64,000 nt of DNA from Agrococcus casei LMG 22410 (GTDB taxonomy: Bacteria > Actinomycetota > Actinomycetes > Actinomycetales > Microbacteriaceae): assembly GCF_900163565.1 (NCBI RefSeq), contig NZ_FUHU01000028.1, positions 50,045 to 114,044 of the forward strand. The letters are read 5' to 3'. Under the pieces are notes generated by a model. That model was not told where the DNA came from. It did not search any database and saw nothing but the letters and a program-made list of their open reading frames with translations. Shown in pieces: positions 8,498 through 16,942 of this stretch; position 1 is the first letter of the stretch; every line of letters begins with the position of its first letter. The position numbers and the translations under genes are program-made.

Positions 8498-9829
8498 CTA
8501 CGGAAGCCAGAGTGAGATCGGCTTGACGATGTCGGCGTAGATCAGCAGTGCGCCCATGATCAGCAGCACGACCGAGACCGCCATGGTCACCGGCACCCAC
8601 TTCGCCGTGTCGATCGGTCCGGGATCGTCTCTGCGGAACAGCTTCGCGAATCCGCGTCTGAAGACATCGACGACCGCCCCCAGGATGTGACCTCCGTCGA
8701 GCGGCATCAGCGGAATCAGGTTGAAGACGAACAGCGCCACGTTGAGGCTCGCGAGGAGTCCCACCATGGAGGCGACGCGCTCGACGACCGGGATCTGGTC
8801 GGTTGCAGCGATCTCGCCAGCCATTCGACCGACGCCGACGACGCTCACGGGGCCGTTGGGGTCGCGCTCCTCGCTGCTGAAGGCTGCGACTCCGACATCC
8901 CAGAGCCGTTCGGGCAGGTGCAGCACCATGTGCACGACGCGCTCGACGTTCTCGCCGACCGCGGGCAGCACAGCGCTGACCGGCTGCTGCACGGTCTCGT
9001 ACTGCGGCGAGATGCCGACGAAGCCGACGGGGATCGTGACGATCGCACCGTTCTCTTCGACGATCTGGCCGAATCTGTCGGTGACGGGTCGCTCGGACTC
9101 CATGGGTGTGACGGTGAGCGTCAGCTCTTCGCCGTCGCGCACGATGACGACGTCGGACTCCGTGTCGGCACGGTCTCGGATGAGCCCCTGCATCTGGGTC
9201 CAGTCAGTGACAGCAGTGCCGCCGAAGGAGACGATCTCGTCGCCAGGCTGGATGCCCGCTTCAGCGGCGGGAGCGAGCGGATCGTCGGCAGCGCACTCAG
9301 TGCGCTCCTCTGCCGCGCTGACGACGCACTCTGAGACGCTCGCGACCGTTGTGCTGGGCTGCGCTGTTCCGAATCCGCACAGCAGCACCCCGTAGAGCAG
9401 CACCGCCAGCACGAGGTTCATGAGCGGCCCGCCGAGCATGATCGTGACCTTCTTCAGGAAGGGCAGGTTGTAGAACGTGCGAGTCTCTTCGCCCTCGACG
9501 ATCGTCTCGGCATTCACGGTTCGGGCGTCCTGCACGACGGCGTCGAAGAAGCCGGTGCTGGCAGTCCTCGCTTTTCCGCCCGGCTTCGCGGGCGGGTACA
9601 TGCCACTCATCGAGATGTAGCCGCCCAGCGGAATCCACTTGAAGCCGTACTCGGTCTCGCCGACGCGCTTCGAGAAGATCGTCGGACCGAATCCGATCAT
9701 GTACTGCGCGACGCGCACCTTGAACAGCTTCGCCGGCAGCAGGTGACCCACCTCGTGCAGGCCGATCGAGACGGCCAGGCCGACGACGATGACCAAGACG
9801 CCTGCGGTGAAGAGCAGTACGGCTTCCAA
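8498..9829 (-). CDS. rseP: Site-2 intramembrane zinc metalloprotease (RseP/Rip1 family)
   Basis: A 443-residue membrane protease of family M50. The active-site HEVGH is at residues 25-29 in the first membrane helix, the third zinc ligand is in PLMPLDGGH near the C-terminus, and a PDZ domain lies between (AAEAGIQPGDEIVSFGG). It cleaves membrane-embedded anti-sigma factors or similar substrates. The start is TTG at 9829, directly abutting the TAG of RNase J, with GAGGTG just upstream, so translation probably depends on termination of rnj. Confidence 0.93.
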   Translation of the reverse strand: MEAVLLFTAGVLVIVVGLAVSIGLHEVGHLLPAKLFKVRVAQYMIGFGPTIFSKRVGETEYGFKWIPLGGYISMSGMYPPAKPGGKARTASTGFFDAVVQDARTVNAETIVEGEETRTFYNLPFLKKVTIMLGGPLMNLVLAVLLYGVLLCGFGTAQPSTTVASVSECVVSAAEERTECAADDPLAPAAEAGIQPGDEIVSFGGTAVTDWTQMQGLIRDRADTESDVVIVRDGEELTLTVTPMESERPVTDRFGQIVEENGAIVTIPVGFVGISPQYETVQQPVSAVLPAVGENVERVVHMVLHLPERLWDVGVAAFSSEERDPNGPVSVVGVGRMAGEIAATDQIPVVERVASMVGLLASLNVALFVFNLIPLMPLDGGHILGAVVDVFRRGFAKLFRRDDPGPIDTAKWVPVTMAVSVVLLIMGALLIYADIVKPISLWLP

Positions 9830-11503
9830 CTACACCTCGAGGACCATGGGAACGATCATCGGGCGGCGGCGGACTCGAGTGCCCATCCAGCGCCCGACAG
9901 TGCGTCGCACGACCTGGCTGTAGTTGTGCTGGCCGCGCACGCCGTTCTCTGCCGCCTCCTTCAGGGCAGCGACGATCTTCGGCTTGATCGTCTCGAAGAT
10001 CTTGTCGTCCTCAGCGAATCCGCGTGCGTGGATCTCGGGGCCGACGACGATCTTGCCCGAGTTGGGCTCGAGCGCGACGAAAATCGAGATGAAGCCCTCT
10101 TCTGCGAGCGTGCGGCGATCCTTAAGGTCGGACTCGTCAACCTCGCCGACCGTTGTTCCGTCGACGTAGACGAAGCCGATCGCGTGCTGGCCGGCGACGC
10201 GGATGTCACCGTCGGTCATGTCCCAGACCGTGCCGTTCTCGCCCACGAACGTGTTGTCGACGGGGATGCCCGTCTGCACGGCGAGCTTCGCGTTCGCCTG
10301 CAGGTGACGGTATTCGCCGTGCACCGGAATCACGTTGTTGGGCTTCAGGATGTTGTAGCAGTACAGCAGCTCGCCTGCGGAGGCGTGCCCTGAAGTGTGC
10401 ACCTTGGCGTTGCCCTTGTGCACGACATTCGCGCCGAGCTTCATGAGGCCGTTGATGACCCGGAACACCGCGTTCTCGTTGCCCGGGATGAGGCTCGACG
10501 CCAGGATGACGGTGTCGTCCTCGCCGATCTCGATCTTGTGCTCGAGGTTCGCGATGCGCGACAGCACTGCCATCGGCTCGCCCTGCGAGCCGGTCGACAT
10601 GTAGATGATCTTGTCGTCGGGGATGCCATCGGCCTTCTTCTGGTCGATGAGGATGCCGTCCGGCACCTGCAGGTAGCCGAGCTTCGACGCGATCGTCATG
10701 TTGCGCACCATGGAGCGCCCCACGAAGGCGACGCGGCGGCCGCTGGCGACCGCTGCATCCAGAACCTGCTGCACACGGTGCACGTGCGACGAGAACGACG
10801 CGACGACGACCTTACCGGGGGTCTTCGCGATGACCTGCTCGAGCACCGGCCCGATCTCGCGCTCGGGCATGCCGAAGCCCGGCACGTCGGCGTTGGTCGA
10901 GTCGACGAGGAAGGCATCGATGCCCTCTTCGCCGAACTTCGCGAATGCACGCAGGTCGGTGATGCGGCCGTCGAGCGGCAGCTGGTCCATCTTGAAGTCG
11001 CCCGTAGCGAGTGCTGTGCCGGCGTCCGTGCGGATCATGACGGCCAGAGCATCGGGAATCGAGTGGTTCACCGCAACGAACTCGGTCTCGAACGGGCCGA
11101 GCTGTTCGACGTCGCCCTCTTTCACCGTGAGCGTGAAGGGCTTGATGCGGTGCTCCTTGAGCTTCGCCTCGACGAGGGCGAGCGTCAGCTGCGAGCCGAC
11201 CAATGGGATGTCTGCCTTGAGCTTCAGCAGGTACGGGACAGCACCGATGTGGTCTTCGTGACCGTGCGTGAGCACGACTGCCACGATGTCGTCGAGGCGG
11301 TCTCGGATGGGCGTGAAGTCGGGCAGGATCAGGTCGACGCCCGGCTGGTGCTCTTCAGGGAAGAGGACTCCGCAGTCGACGATCAGGAGCTTGCCGTCGA
11401 TCTCGAAGACGGTCATGTTGCGACCGACCTCGCCGATTCCGCCGAGCGGAATGATGCGAAGTGTGCCCGGCTTGAGCTTTGCCGGTTCGGAAATGGTGGT
11501 CAT
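9830..11503 (-). CDS. rnj: Ribonuclease J
   Basis: A 557-residue metallo-beta-lactamase/beta-CASP ribonuclease with dual 5' exo- and endonuclease activity in the family. The zinc motif LTHGHEDH is at about 78-85; beta-CASP motifs follow (STGSQGEPMAVLSRIA, then SGHASAGEL), and a C-terminal dimerisation domain completes it. AAAGGG lies a few nt upstream of the ATG. The dapA-rnj pair is a conserved actinobacterial arrangement, and rseP follows with no gap. Confidence 0.95.
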   Translation of the reverse strand: MTTISEPAKLKPGTLRIIPLGGIGEVGRNMTVFEIDGKLLIVDCGVLFPEEHQPGVDLILPDFTPIRDRLDDIVAVVLTHGHEDHIGAVPYLLKLKADIPLVGSQLTLALVEAKLKEHRIKPFTLTVKEGDVEQLGPFETEFVAVNHSIPDALAVMIRTDAGTALATGDFKMDQLPLDGRITDLRAFAKFGEEGIDAFLVDSTNADVPGFGMPEREIGPVLEQVIAKTPGKVVVASFSSHVHRVQQVLDAAVASGRRVAFVGRSMVRNMTIASKLGYLQVPDGILIDQKKADGIPDDKIIYMSTGSQGEPMAVLSRIANLEHKIEIGEDDTVILASSLIPGNENAVFRVINGLMKLGANVVHKGNAKVHTSGHASAGELLYCYNILKPNNVIPVHGEYRHLQANAKLAVQTGIPVDNTFVGENGTVWDMTDGDIRVAGQHAIGFVYVDGTTVGEVDESDLKDRRTLAEEGFISIFVALEPNSGKIVVGPEIHARGFAEDDKIFETIKPKIVAALKEAAENGVRGQHNYSQVVRRTVGRWMGTRVRRRPMIVPMVLEV

Positions 11504-11514
11504 GCGACCCTTTC

Positions 11515-12486
11515 TTAGCGTGTAGTGCCGTGAATCTTCGGCAGCGCACCGCCCGCGGCCGCGTTGCGGTCGGGGCGGAATCGCGTCAGGTCGAGTCCTT
11601 CGACTCCGACGACGGATGCGATGTCGTCTTCGATTCGGGCGGCCTCTGCGTCTTCTGGTCCGACGAGCGGCAGACGGACGCGAGGCGATTCGATACGGCC
11701 GAGGCCGTGCAGGATGTACTTGGTTGACACAGTGCCCGGCACGTGAGTCATCGTGGCGCGCACGAGCGGCTCCAATGACTTGTGGTGCCGCTGTGCCGTG
11801 TGCAGATCGCCGCTGTTGACGGCGTCGATGATTGCGCGGTAGGGCGCAGGAGCGATGTTGGCGGTGACGCCGATGAGGCCCGAGGCGCCGATCGACAGCG
11901 CTGGCAGCACGTTCGCGTCGTCGCCCGAGAAGTAGAGCAGGTCGGTCTCGTTGAGCACTCGGCTGACCTCTGCGAAGTCACCCTTGGCGTCTTTCACCGC
12001 GACGATGTTGGGGTGCTTCGCAGCGCGCAGCAGCGTCTCGTACTTGATCTCGATGCCTGAGCGGCCGGGGATGTCGTACAGGACGACAGGCAGGTCGGTC
12101 GCATCGGCGATCATGCGGAAGTGCGTCAGGATGCCGGCCTGCGTCGGCTTGTTGTAATACGGGGTGACGATCATGACGCCGTCGGCGCCGGCCTTCTCAG
12201 CCTGACGGTAGAGGTCGATCGCGTGCGCGGTCTCGTTCGAGCCGCCGCCCTGGATGATCTTCGCCCGGCTGCCCGCGACCTGCTTCGCCACGTCGATCAG
12301 GCGGATCTTCTCAGGGTCGGTCAGCGTCGACGTCTCGCCGGTCGTGCCCGACACGACGATGCCGTCGGCACCGTTCGCGACGACGTCTTCAATGAGACGC
12401 TCGACGTCGTCCCAGGCGACCTCGCCATCCGCTTGGAAGGGAGTCACGAGTGCTGCGAGCACTTGGCCGAAAGGATTCTCTGTCAC
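11515..12486 (-). CDS. dapA: 4-hydroxy-tetrahydrodipicolinate synthase
   Basis: A 323-residue TIM-barrel aldolase that condenses pyruvate with aspartate semialdehyde, the first committed step of diaminopimelate/lysine synthesis. The Schiff-base lysine is in IVAVKDAKGD, the proton-relay tyrosine in VLYDIPGRSG, and the GTTGE loop is present. The GTG at 12486 is preferred because TACGCT lies 6 nt upstream (leaderless pattern) and the protein then starts TENPFGQV; a GTG at 12507 overlapping the folA stop is the alternative. rnj follows 11 nt downstream. Confidence 0.95.
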   Translation of the reverse strand: MTENPFGQVLAALVTPFQADGEVAWDDVERLIEDVVANGADGIVVSGTTGETSTLTDPEKIRLIDVAKQVAGSRAKIIQGGGSNETAHAIDLYRQAEKAGADGVMIVTPYYNKPTQAGILTHFRMIADATDLPVVLYDIPGRSGIEIKYETLLRAAKHPNIVAVKDAKGDFAEVSRVLNETDLLYFSGDDANVLPALSIGASGLIGVTANIAPAPYRAIIDAVNSGDLHTAQRHHKSLEPLVRATMTHVPGTVSTKYILHGLGRIESPRVRLPLVGPEDAEAARIEDDIASVVGVEGLDLTRFRPDRNAAAGGALPKIHGTTR

Positions 12487-12492
12487 AGGACT

Positions 12493-12498
12493 AGCGTA
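12493..12498 (-). promoter_or_regulatory. -10 element of dapA (leaderless)
   Basis: TACGCT on the minus strand, 6 nt upstream of the GTG at 12486. It lies just past the folA stop, so dapA-rnj-rseP can be transcribed independently of thyA-folA. Confidence 0.5.
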
Positions 12499-12503
12499 AC
12501 CGC

Positions 12504-13004
12504 TCACGCACGCCGGTAACTGACAAAGCGGTACGGAACGCCTTTGCCCGAGACATGAAACCCTTCGTCGGGATCTGCTGTGACCGTCTGCCAGTCACGG
12601 CCGATCGCCGGGGCGAGGACGGAGCCTTCGGCGTCGATGTCGAGATGCGTGACCTCGAGCACGTCTGCCCGGTCGATCGCCTGCTCGTAAACAGACCCTC
12701 CTCCAACCACCCAGCAGGTGTCGCCGTGCTCTGCAGCAGCGACGATCGCCGCTTCAAGGCTGTCGACGACCTCAGCGCCGTCGGCTGAGAAGTCGCTCTG
12801 AGTCGTGAGCACGATGTTGTGCCGGCCCGGAAACGGACGGAAGCGCTCGGGAATCGAGTTCCAGGTGCCCCGCCCCATGATGACCGGATGCCCCATCGTA
12901 GTGCTCTTGAAGTGCGCGAGGTCCTCGGGAACGTGCCACGGCATCCCGTCGCCCGTCCCGATGACACGGCCTCTTGCCTCGGCCCAGATCATGCCCAGTT
13001 GCAT
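12504..13004 (-). CDS. folA: Dihydrofolate reductase
   Basis: A 166-residue enzyme that reduces dihydrofolate to tetrahydrofolate with NADPH. Family marks are GDGMPWHVPEDLAHFK (substrate loop with the catalytic acid), GHPVIMGRGTW (NADPH site) and VVGGGSVYEQAI. The ATG at 13004 lies 1 nt after the thyA stop, so it is coupled to thyA, the usual partner that consumes methylene-tetrahydrofolate and returns dihydrofolate. Confidence 0.96.
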   Translation of the reverse strand: MQLGMIWAEARGRVIGTGDGMPWHVPEDLAHFKSTTMGHPVIMGRGTWNSIPERFRPFPGRHNIVLTTQSDFSADGAEVVDSLEAAIVAAAEHGDTCWVVGGGSVYEQAIDRADVLEVTHLDIDAEGSVLAPAIGRDWQTVTADPDEGFHVSGKGVPYRFVSYRRA

Positions 13005-13005
13005 G

Positions 13006-13806
13006 TCAGACCGCAACGGGTGCTTTGATGCCCGGGTGGTGCTCGTACCCGACGACCTCGAAGTCCTCGAACTCGTAGTCGAAGATCGAGTCGGGGCGTC
13101 GGCGGATGGCGAGCTTCGGCATCGGCAGCGGCTCGCGGGCGAGCTGCGTCTGCACCTGCTCGACGTGGTTGTCGTAGATGTGCGTGTCGCCGCCGGTCCA
13201 GATGAAGTCGCCGACTTCGAGGCCTGTCTGCTGCGCGACCATGTGCGTGAGCAGCGCGTAGCTCGCGATGTTGAAGGGAACACCGAGGAACATGTCGGCG
13301 CTGCGCTGGTACAGCTGGCACGACAGCCGGCCGTCTGCGACATGGAACTGGAAGAGGGCATGGCACGGTGCCAGTGCCATGTCTGGGATGTCAGCGGGGT
13401 TCCAGGCCGAGACGATGAGTCGGCGCGAATCCGGGTTCTCGCGGATCTGCTCGATGACCTGGGCGATCTGATCGATCGTGCCGCCGTCTCGTGTGGGCCA
13501 CGACCTCCACTGCACGCCGTACACAGGGCCGAGGTCGCCGTCGTCGGCCGCCCACTCGTCCCAGATCGTGACGCCGCGCTCCTGCAGCCAGCGCGCATTG
13601 CCGTCGCCCCTGAGGAACCAGAGCAGCTCGAGCGCGATGGACTTGAAGTGCACGCGCTTCGTGGTGACGAGGGGGAACCCCTCGCTCAGGTCGAACCTGA
13701 TCTGCTTGCCGAAGAGGCTGCGAGTGCCCGTGCCGGTGCGATCGTCCTTGTGCACGCCCTGTTCGAAGACCTCGCGAAGCAGGGTCTCGTACGCTGTCGA
13801 AGTCAT
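13006..13806 (-). CDS. thyA: Thymidylate synthase
   Basis: A 266-residue ThyA-type synthase that methylates dUMP using methylene-tetrahydrofolate. The catalytic cysteine is C148 in [12 protein letters not shown], the dUMP-binding arginines lie in NPDSRRL, and the end GIKAPVAV matches the conserved C-terminal loop. Length is that of the short E. coli-type enzyme. A TAGCCT hexamer 6 nt upstream of the ATG suggests a leaderless start; it overlaps the stop codon of the preceding gene. Confidence 0.97.
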   Translation of the reverse strand: MTSTAYETLLREVFEQGVHKDDRTGTGTRSLFGKQIRFDLSEGFPLVTTKRVHFKSIALELLWFLRGDGNARWLQERGVTIWDEWAADDGDLGPVYGVQWRSWPTRDGGTIDQIAQVIEQIRENPDSRRLIVSAWNPADIPDMALAPCHALFQFHVADGRLSCQLYQRSADMFLGVPFNIASYALLTHMVAQQTGLEVGDFIWTGGDTHIYDNHVEQVQTQLAREPLPMPKLAIRRRPDSIFDYEFEDFEVVGYEHHPGIKAPVAV

Positions 13807-13812
13807 GACACC

Positions 13813-13818
13813 AGGCTA
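13813..13818 (-). promoter_or_regulatory. -10 element of thyA overlapping the upstream stop codon
   Basis: TAGCCT on the minus strand, 6 nt upstream of the thyA ATG. Its first three bases are the TAG stop of the preceding membrane protein, so one triplet serves both as stop and as the start of the -10. Confidence 0.45.
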
Positions 13819-14256
13819 CTTGGCCTTCGAGAGCTCGATGGCTTTGCGAGCAGCCTTTCGGGCGCGCTTGCGGTCACGCGCCGCGTCGTACGCCATCGAA
13901 AGCCGCAGCCACGACTCCCACGACTCCGGATTGGCCTTGGCATCGTCGCGGGCGACCGGAAAGGCTTCGAGCGCGGCGTCGAGGTCTGCGCGACCGGACG
14001 GCGTCGCCGGCAGCGGCTCGGGCATGCCGTCGGCACGCTCAAGACGACGGACGAGGCCATCGAGCCTGATGCCGAAACGCACTTCGACGAAAAGGATCCA
14101 GACGCCGATGAGCGGGAGCACGAGCAGGGCCGCGCCCATTGCGTAGCCGATCGGCTCGCCCGACGAGAAGAAGTCGAGCGCATGGCGCAGCGCGAGCGCG
14201 AGGTAGAGCGCGAGCACCAGCGCCATGACGAAGGCCATCGCCTTGTTCAGCTTCAT
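13816..14256 (-). CDS. Two-pass membrane protein of unknown function between dapB and thyA
   Basis: A 146-residue protein with membrane segments at about 7-24 and 36-55, then a soluble, Arg/Ala-rich C-terminal half (residues 60-146) that looks like a TPR-type helical hairpin (ESWLRLSMAYDAARDRKRAR). Its ATG overlaps the dapB stop (ATGA), so it is coupled to dapB. I do not recognise a named family; the sequence pattern and position suggest a conserved protein of this bacterial family rather than a spurious ORF. Confidence 0.75.
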   Translation of the reverse strand: MKLNKAMAFVMALVLALYLALALRHALDFFSSGEPIGYAMGAALLVLPLIGVWILFVEVRFGIRLDGLVRRLERADGMPEPLPATPSGRADLDAALEAFPVARDDAKANPESWESWLRLSMAYDAARDRKRARKAARKAIELSKAK

Positions 14257-14966
14257 GAAGGCCTTTGCGCTTCGAGCCCGAGGAGGTCATCGAGGCCGAC
14301 GGCCACGCCGTCGACCCTCTCTGCCTGGATCGCGAGCAGGATTCCCGCACGATATGAATCGCTCGACACCGTGTTGTGGGCAATCGTGAGCGTCTCGCCG
14401 AGGCCGCCGAAGACGACCTCCTGCCTGGCTGCGACCCCTGGCATCCTGACGGCGTGCACGGGGACAGTGTCGACGACCGCACCGCGTCCTGGTTCGTCGG
14501 GAGTCGGAACATGCTGGCGTCGCACCTCGGCGATCCGCTCGGCGGTTCGCGTGGCGGTGCCGCTCGGCGCATCGCGCTTGCTCTCGTGATGCGTCTCGAT
14601 GATCTCGGCGTAGTCGAAGTGTCTCGCCGCGACCGTCGCAAGGTGTGTTCCGATGACGCTCCCGATCGAGAAGTTCGGAACGATGCGCACACCGCTGGCG
14701 CCGTCAGACTGCAGCTGCGAGACTCGCTCAGCCGACCATCCGCTCGTGGCCACGACGATCGGAATGCCCGCCTCGACTGCGACCCTCACGATCCGCTGGC
14801 TCGCAGCGAACACCGTGGCATCGAAGACCATGTCGACTCCGTCGAGCGAGATGTCGCCGTGCGAGTCGAGCTCGACCGCGCTGAGTCCGGGAGCAGATTC
14901 GATGACGCGAACAGCCACTTGGCCGAGGCGTCCGGTCGCGCCGGCGACCCCCACTGTTCGTGTCAT
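14253..14966 (-). CDS. dapB: 4-hydroxy-tetrahydrodipicolinate reductase
   Basis: A 237-residue enzyme that reduces the DapA product with NAD(P)H. The nucleotide-binding GVAGATGRLGQ is at the N-terminus and the catalytic signature ETHHESKRDAPSGTA (His and Lys) in the middle. The ATG at 14966 is chosen because TACCCT lies 7 nt upstream and the protein then begins right before the Rossmann strand; the frame stays open further upstream inside other sequence. dapB and dapA are on the same strand, separated by thyA and folA. Confidence 0.96.
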   Translation of the reverse strand: MTRTVGVAGATGRLGQVAVRVIESAPGLSAVELDSHGDISLDGVDMVFDATVFAASQRIVRVAVEAGIPIVVATSGWSAERVSQLQSDGASGVRIVPNFSIGSVIGTHLATVAARHFDYAEIIETHHESKRDAPSGTATRTAERIAEVRRQHVPTPDEPGRGAVVDTVPVHAVRMPGVAARQEVVFGGLGETLTIAHNTVSSDSYRAGILLAIQAERVDGVAVGLDDLLGLEAQRPS

Positions 14967-14973
14967 GCTTTCA

Positions 14974-14979
14974 AGGGTA
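14974..14979 (-). promoter_or_regulatory. -10 element of dapB (leaderless)
   Basis: TACCCT on the minus strand, 7 nt upstream of the dapB ATG. It lies in the 20-nt gap after the histidine phosphatase stop. Confidence 0.45.
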
Positions 14980-14986
14980 GACGGCG

Positions 14987-15589
14987 TCAGACCGTGTGCG
15001 GAACAGAGAGGCCGGTGCGATCCTCGGGCGCGATGTGGCCCAGGTCGTTGTACGCCACCAGCTGAGCCGGCCTGCCCGAGCGAAGGCGGATGATCGTGAG
15101 CCCGCCGTTCGCAGTGTTCAGGCCCATCCACTTCCAGTCGGGCGCATCGAGCACATGGCGCACGAACCACGCGATGACGAAGTTGTGGGTCACCAGCAGC
15201 TCGTTCGAGTCAGAGGTCTTCGATCGGATCCAGCGGTTGACGGCGTCTGCCATCTGCGCACGCCCCGCCTCTGCCTCGGCGTCGGTCACACCCGAGAAGA
15301 ACGACTTGTAGGCCGCCGGCGGGTCTGACTCAGGGCCGGTCGGAATGCAGTCCATGAGCAGCGAGTGAGGTTCGAACGCGACGTCTGGCATGACGCCGCC
15401 CATCACACGGGCGGTCTCGGATGCGCGCTCAAGCGGCGAGTGGAAGGCGTTCGAGAACGGCACTCCGCGCAGCCGGTCGCCGATGGCCCTCGCCTGGCGG
15501 ACGCCGCGTTCCGAGAGTGGGCCGTCGTCGACGCCGTGCTCGGCATCACGATGCTCCCCGTGTCTCACGAGGTATAGGAAGTGCGGCAC
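14987..15589 (-). CDS. Histidine phosphatase superfamily protein
   Basis: A 200-residue protein with the phosphohistidine motif YLVRHGE (RHG at 9-11) and the second histidine in LLVTHNF, the two catalytic histidines of the branch-1 phosphoglycerate mutase/phosphatase fold. The size and the E after RHG fit a phosphatase (SixA or PGAM-like) rather than a glycolytic mutase. The GTG at 15589 has AAGGTGA at good spacing. It lies 13 nt after the M16 peptidase stop and is likely co-transcribed. Confidence 0.85.
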   Translation of the reverse strand: MPHFLYLVRHGEHRDAEHGVDDGPLSERGVRQARAIGDRLRGVPFSNAFHSPLERASETARVMGGVMPDVAFEPHSLLMDCIPTGPESDPPAAYKSFFSGVTDAEAEAGRAQMADAVNRWIRSKTSDSNELLVTHNFVIAWFVRHVLDAPDWKWMGLNTANGGLTIIRLRSGRPAQLVAYNDLGHIAPEDRTGLSVPHTV

Positions 15590-15602
15590 AGAATCACCTT
15601 GT

Positions 15603-16934
15603 TCAGCCAGCGAACCGGTCAGCATCCACCCTACCCACTGCGACGACAGAGCGCTCGCCAGCGAGGAGCTCGCCGGCAAGATCGCGAACGTCGTCACTCG
15701 TGACAGCGCTGATGCGGGCCATGTTGGTCTCGAGATCGCTGAACTGGCCGAAGCTCAGCTCGGCGCGGGCGAGCCGAGCCATTCGGGTGTCAGAGTCTTC
15801 GAGTGCGAGCGCGCTCGCACCGCCGGTCATGCCGACGGCCCTCTGACGCTCGGTCTCGGTGATGCCCGACTCGGCGATCCCTTCGAGCTCTCGCACCATC
15901 AGATCAGCAACCTCACGAGCCTTTGCGGGGCCGCAGCCGGCGTACATTCCGAACATGCCCGCATCCGCGTACGCTCCTGCGAACGAGTACACGGAGTACG
16001 CGAGCCCTCGACGCTCTCTGATCTCTTGGAACAGCCGCGACGACATGCCGCCGCCGAGCACCGAGTTGAGCACGCTGACCGTCGGCCGGCGCTCGTCTGT
16101 GGCCACCAGGGCAGGCATTCCGACCATGAGGTTCACCTGTTCAAGGGGACGGTCGATGACCTTCACTCCCCCAGGGCCAGGCTGCAGCAGCTCGGTCGAC
16201 CGTCGTGCGAGCGGAGCAGCCTGCTCGTCGAGGCTCCAGCCGCACTTCTGGAGCGCGCTGGTCACCAGCTGCACCAGGATGTCGTGGTCGACTGCTCCTG
16301 CGACCGTGACCACGAGGTCGCTGGGCGTGTAGCGCTGCTTGTAGTGCGCCCACACGCGTTCGCGATCGGCCTTTCGGATGCTCTCCTTCGTGCCGCCGAT
16401 GGGGCGGCCGAGGGGCGTGGTCTCGCCGAACACGAGCTCTGAGAGCCGCTCGCCGGCCACGTCGGCCGGATCGTCGTCTGCCATCGCGAGCTCTTCGAGG
16501 ATCACACCGCGCTCTGTGTCGAACTCAGCCGGGTCGATCGTCGACGAAGTGACCATGTCTGCGAGCACCTCGACGGCCATTGCCAGGTCGGTGTCTCGCA
16601 CCTTGGCGTAGTAGCAGGTGCTCTCTTTCGAGGTCATCGCGTTGTGCTCGCCGCCCACTTCGTCAAACGATGTGGCGATCTCGAAGGCGCTCCGCGACGG
16701 AGTGCCCTTGAAGAGGAGATGCTCGAGGAAGTGCGTCGAGCCGAAGGTTCCCTCGGTCTCGTCGCGGCTGCCCACCGGAACCCAGAAGCCGACGGTCGCG
16801 GATGCGGCCGCCGGCATGTACTCACTGAGCACTCTCAGCCCGCTCGGCAGGACGGATCGCCGCACAAGCGATCCGCCCCCCGAGAGGACTGAGATGTCGG
16901 GTTCGGTCAGCGGAAGCTGAACCGGATCAGACAC
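15603..16934 (-). CDS. M16-family zinc metallopeptidase (processing-peptidase-like)
   Basis: A 443-residue pitrilysin-family protein. The inverted zinc motif is HFLEH at 68-72 and the distal glutamate lies in RGVILEELAM; a C-terminal non-catalytic M16 domain follows. Homologues directly downstream of pnp are common in Gram-positive bacteria. The start is GTG at 16934, 8 nt after the pnp stop, so it is likely co-transcribed with pnp. The substrate is unknown. Confidence 0.92.
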   Translation of the reverse strand: MSDPVQLPLTEPDISVLSGGGSLVRRSVLPSGLRVLSEYMPAAASATVGFWVPVGSRDETEGTFGSTHFLEHLLFKGTPSRSAFEIATSFDEVGGEHNAMTSKESTCYYAKVRDTDLAMAVEVLADMVTSSTIDPAEFDTERGVILEELAMADDDPADVAGERLSELVFGETTPLGRPIGGTKESIRKADRERVWAHYKQRYTPSDLVVTVAGAVDHDILVQLVTSALQKCGWSLDEQAAPLARRSTELLQPGPGGVKVIDRPLEQVNLMVGMPALVATDERRPTVSVLNSVLGGGMSSRLFQEIRERRGLAYSVYSFAGAYADAGMFGMYAGCGPAKAREVADLMVRELEGIAESGITETERQRAVGMTGGASALALEDSDTRMARLARAELSFGQFSDLETNMARISAVTSDDVRDLAGELLAGERSVVAVGRVDADRFAG

Positions 16935-16942
16935 GAGTTCTG

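Noticed and set aside
12805..14589. A 594-codon open frame on the plus strand across folA, thyA and dapB
   Set aside because: Antisense to four recognised genes; high GC in the third position on the minus strand keeps this frame open by chance.
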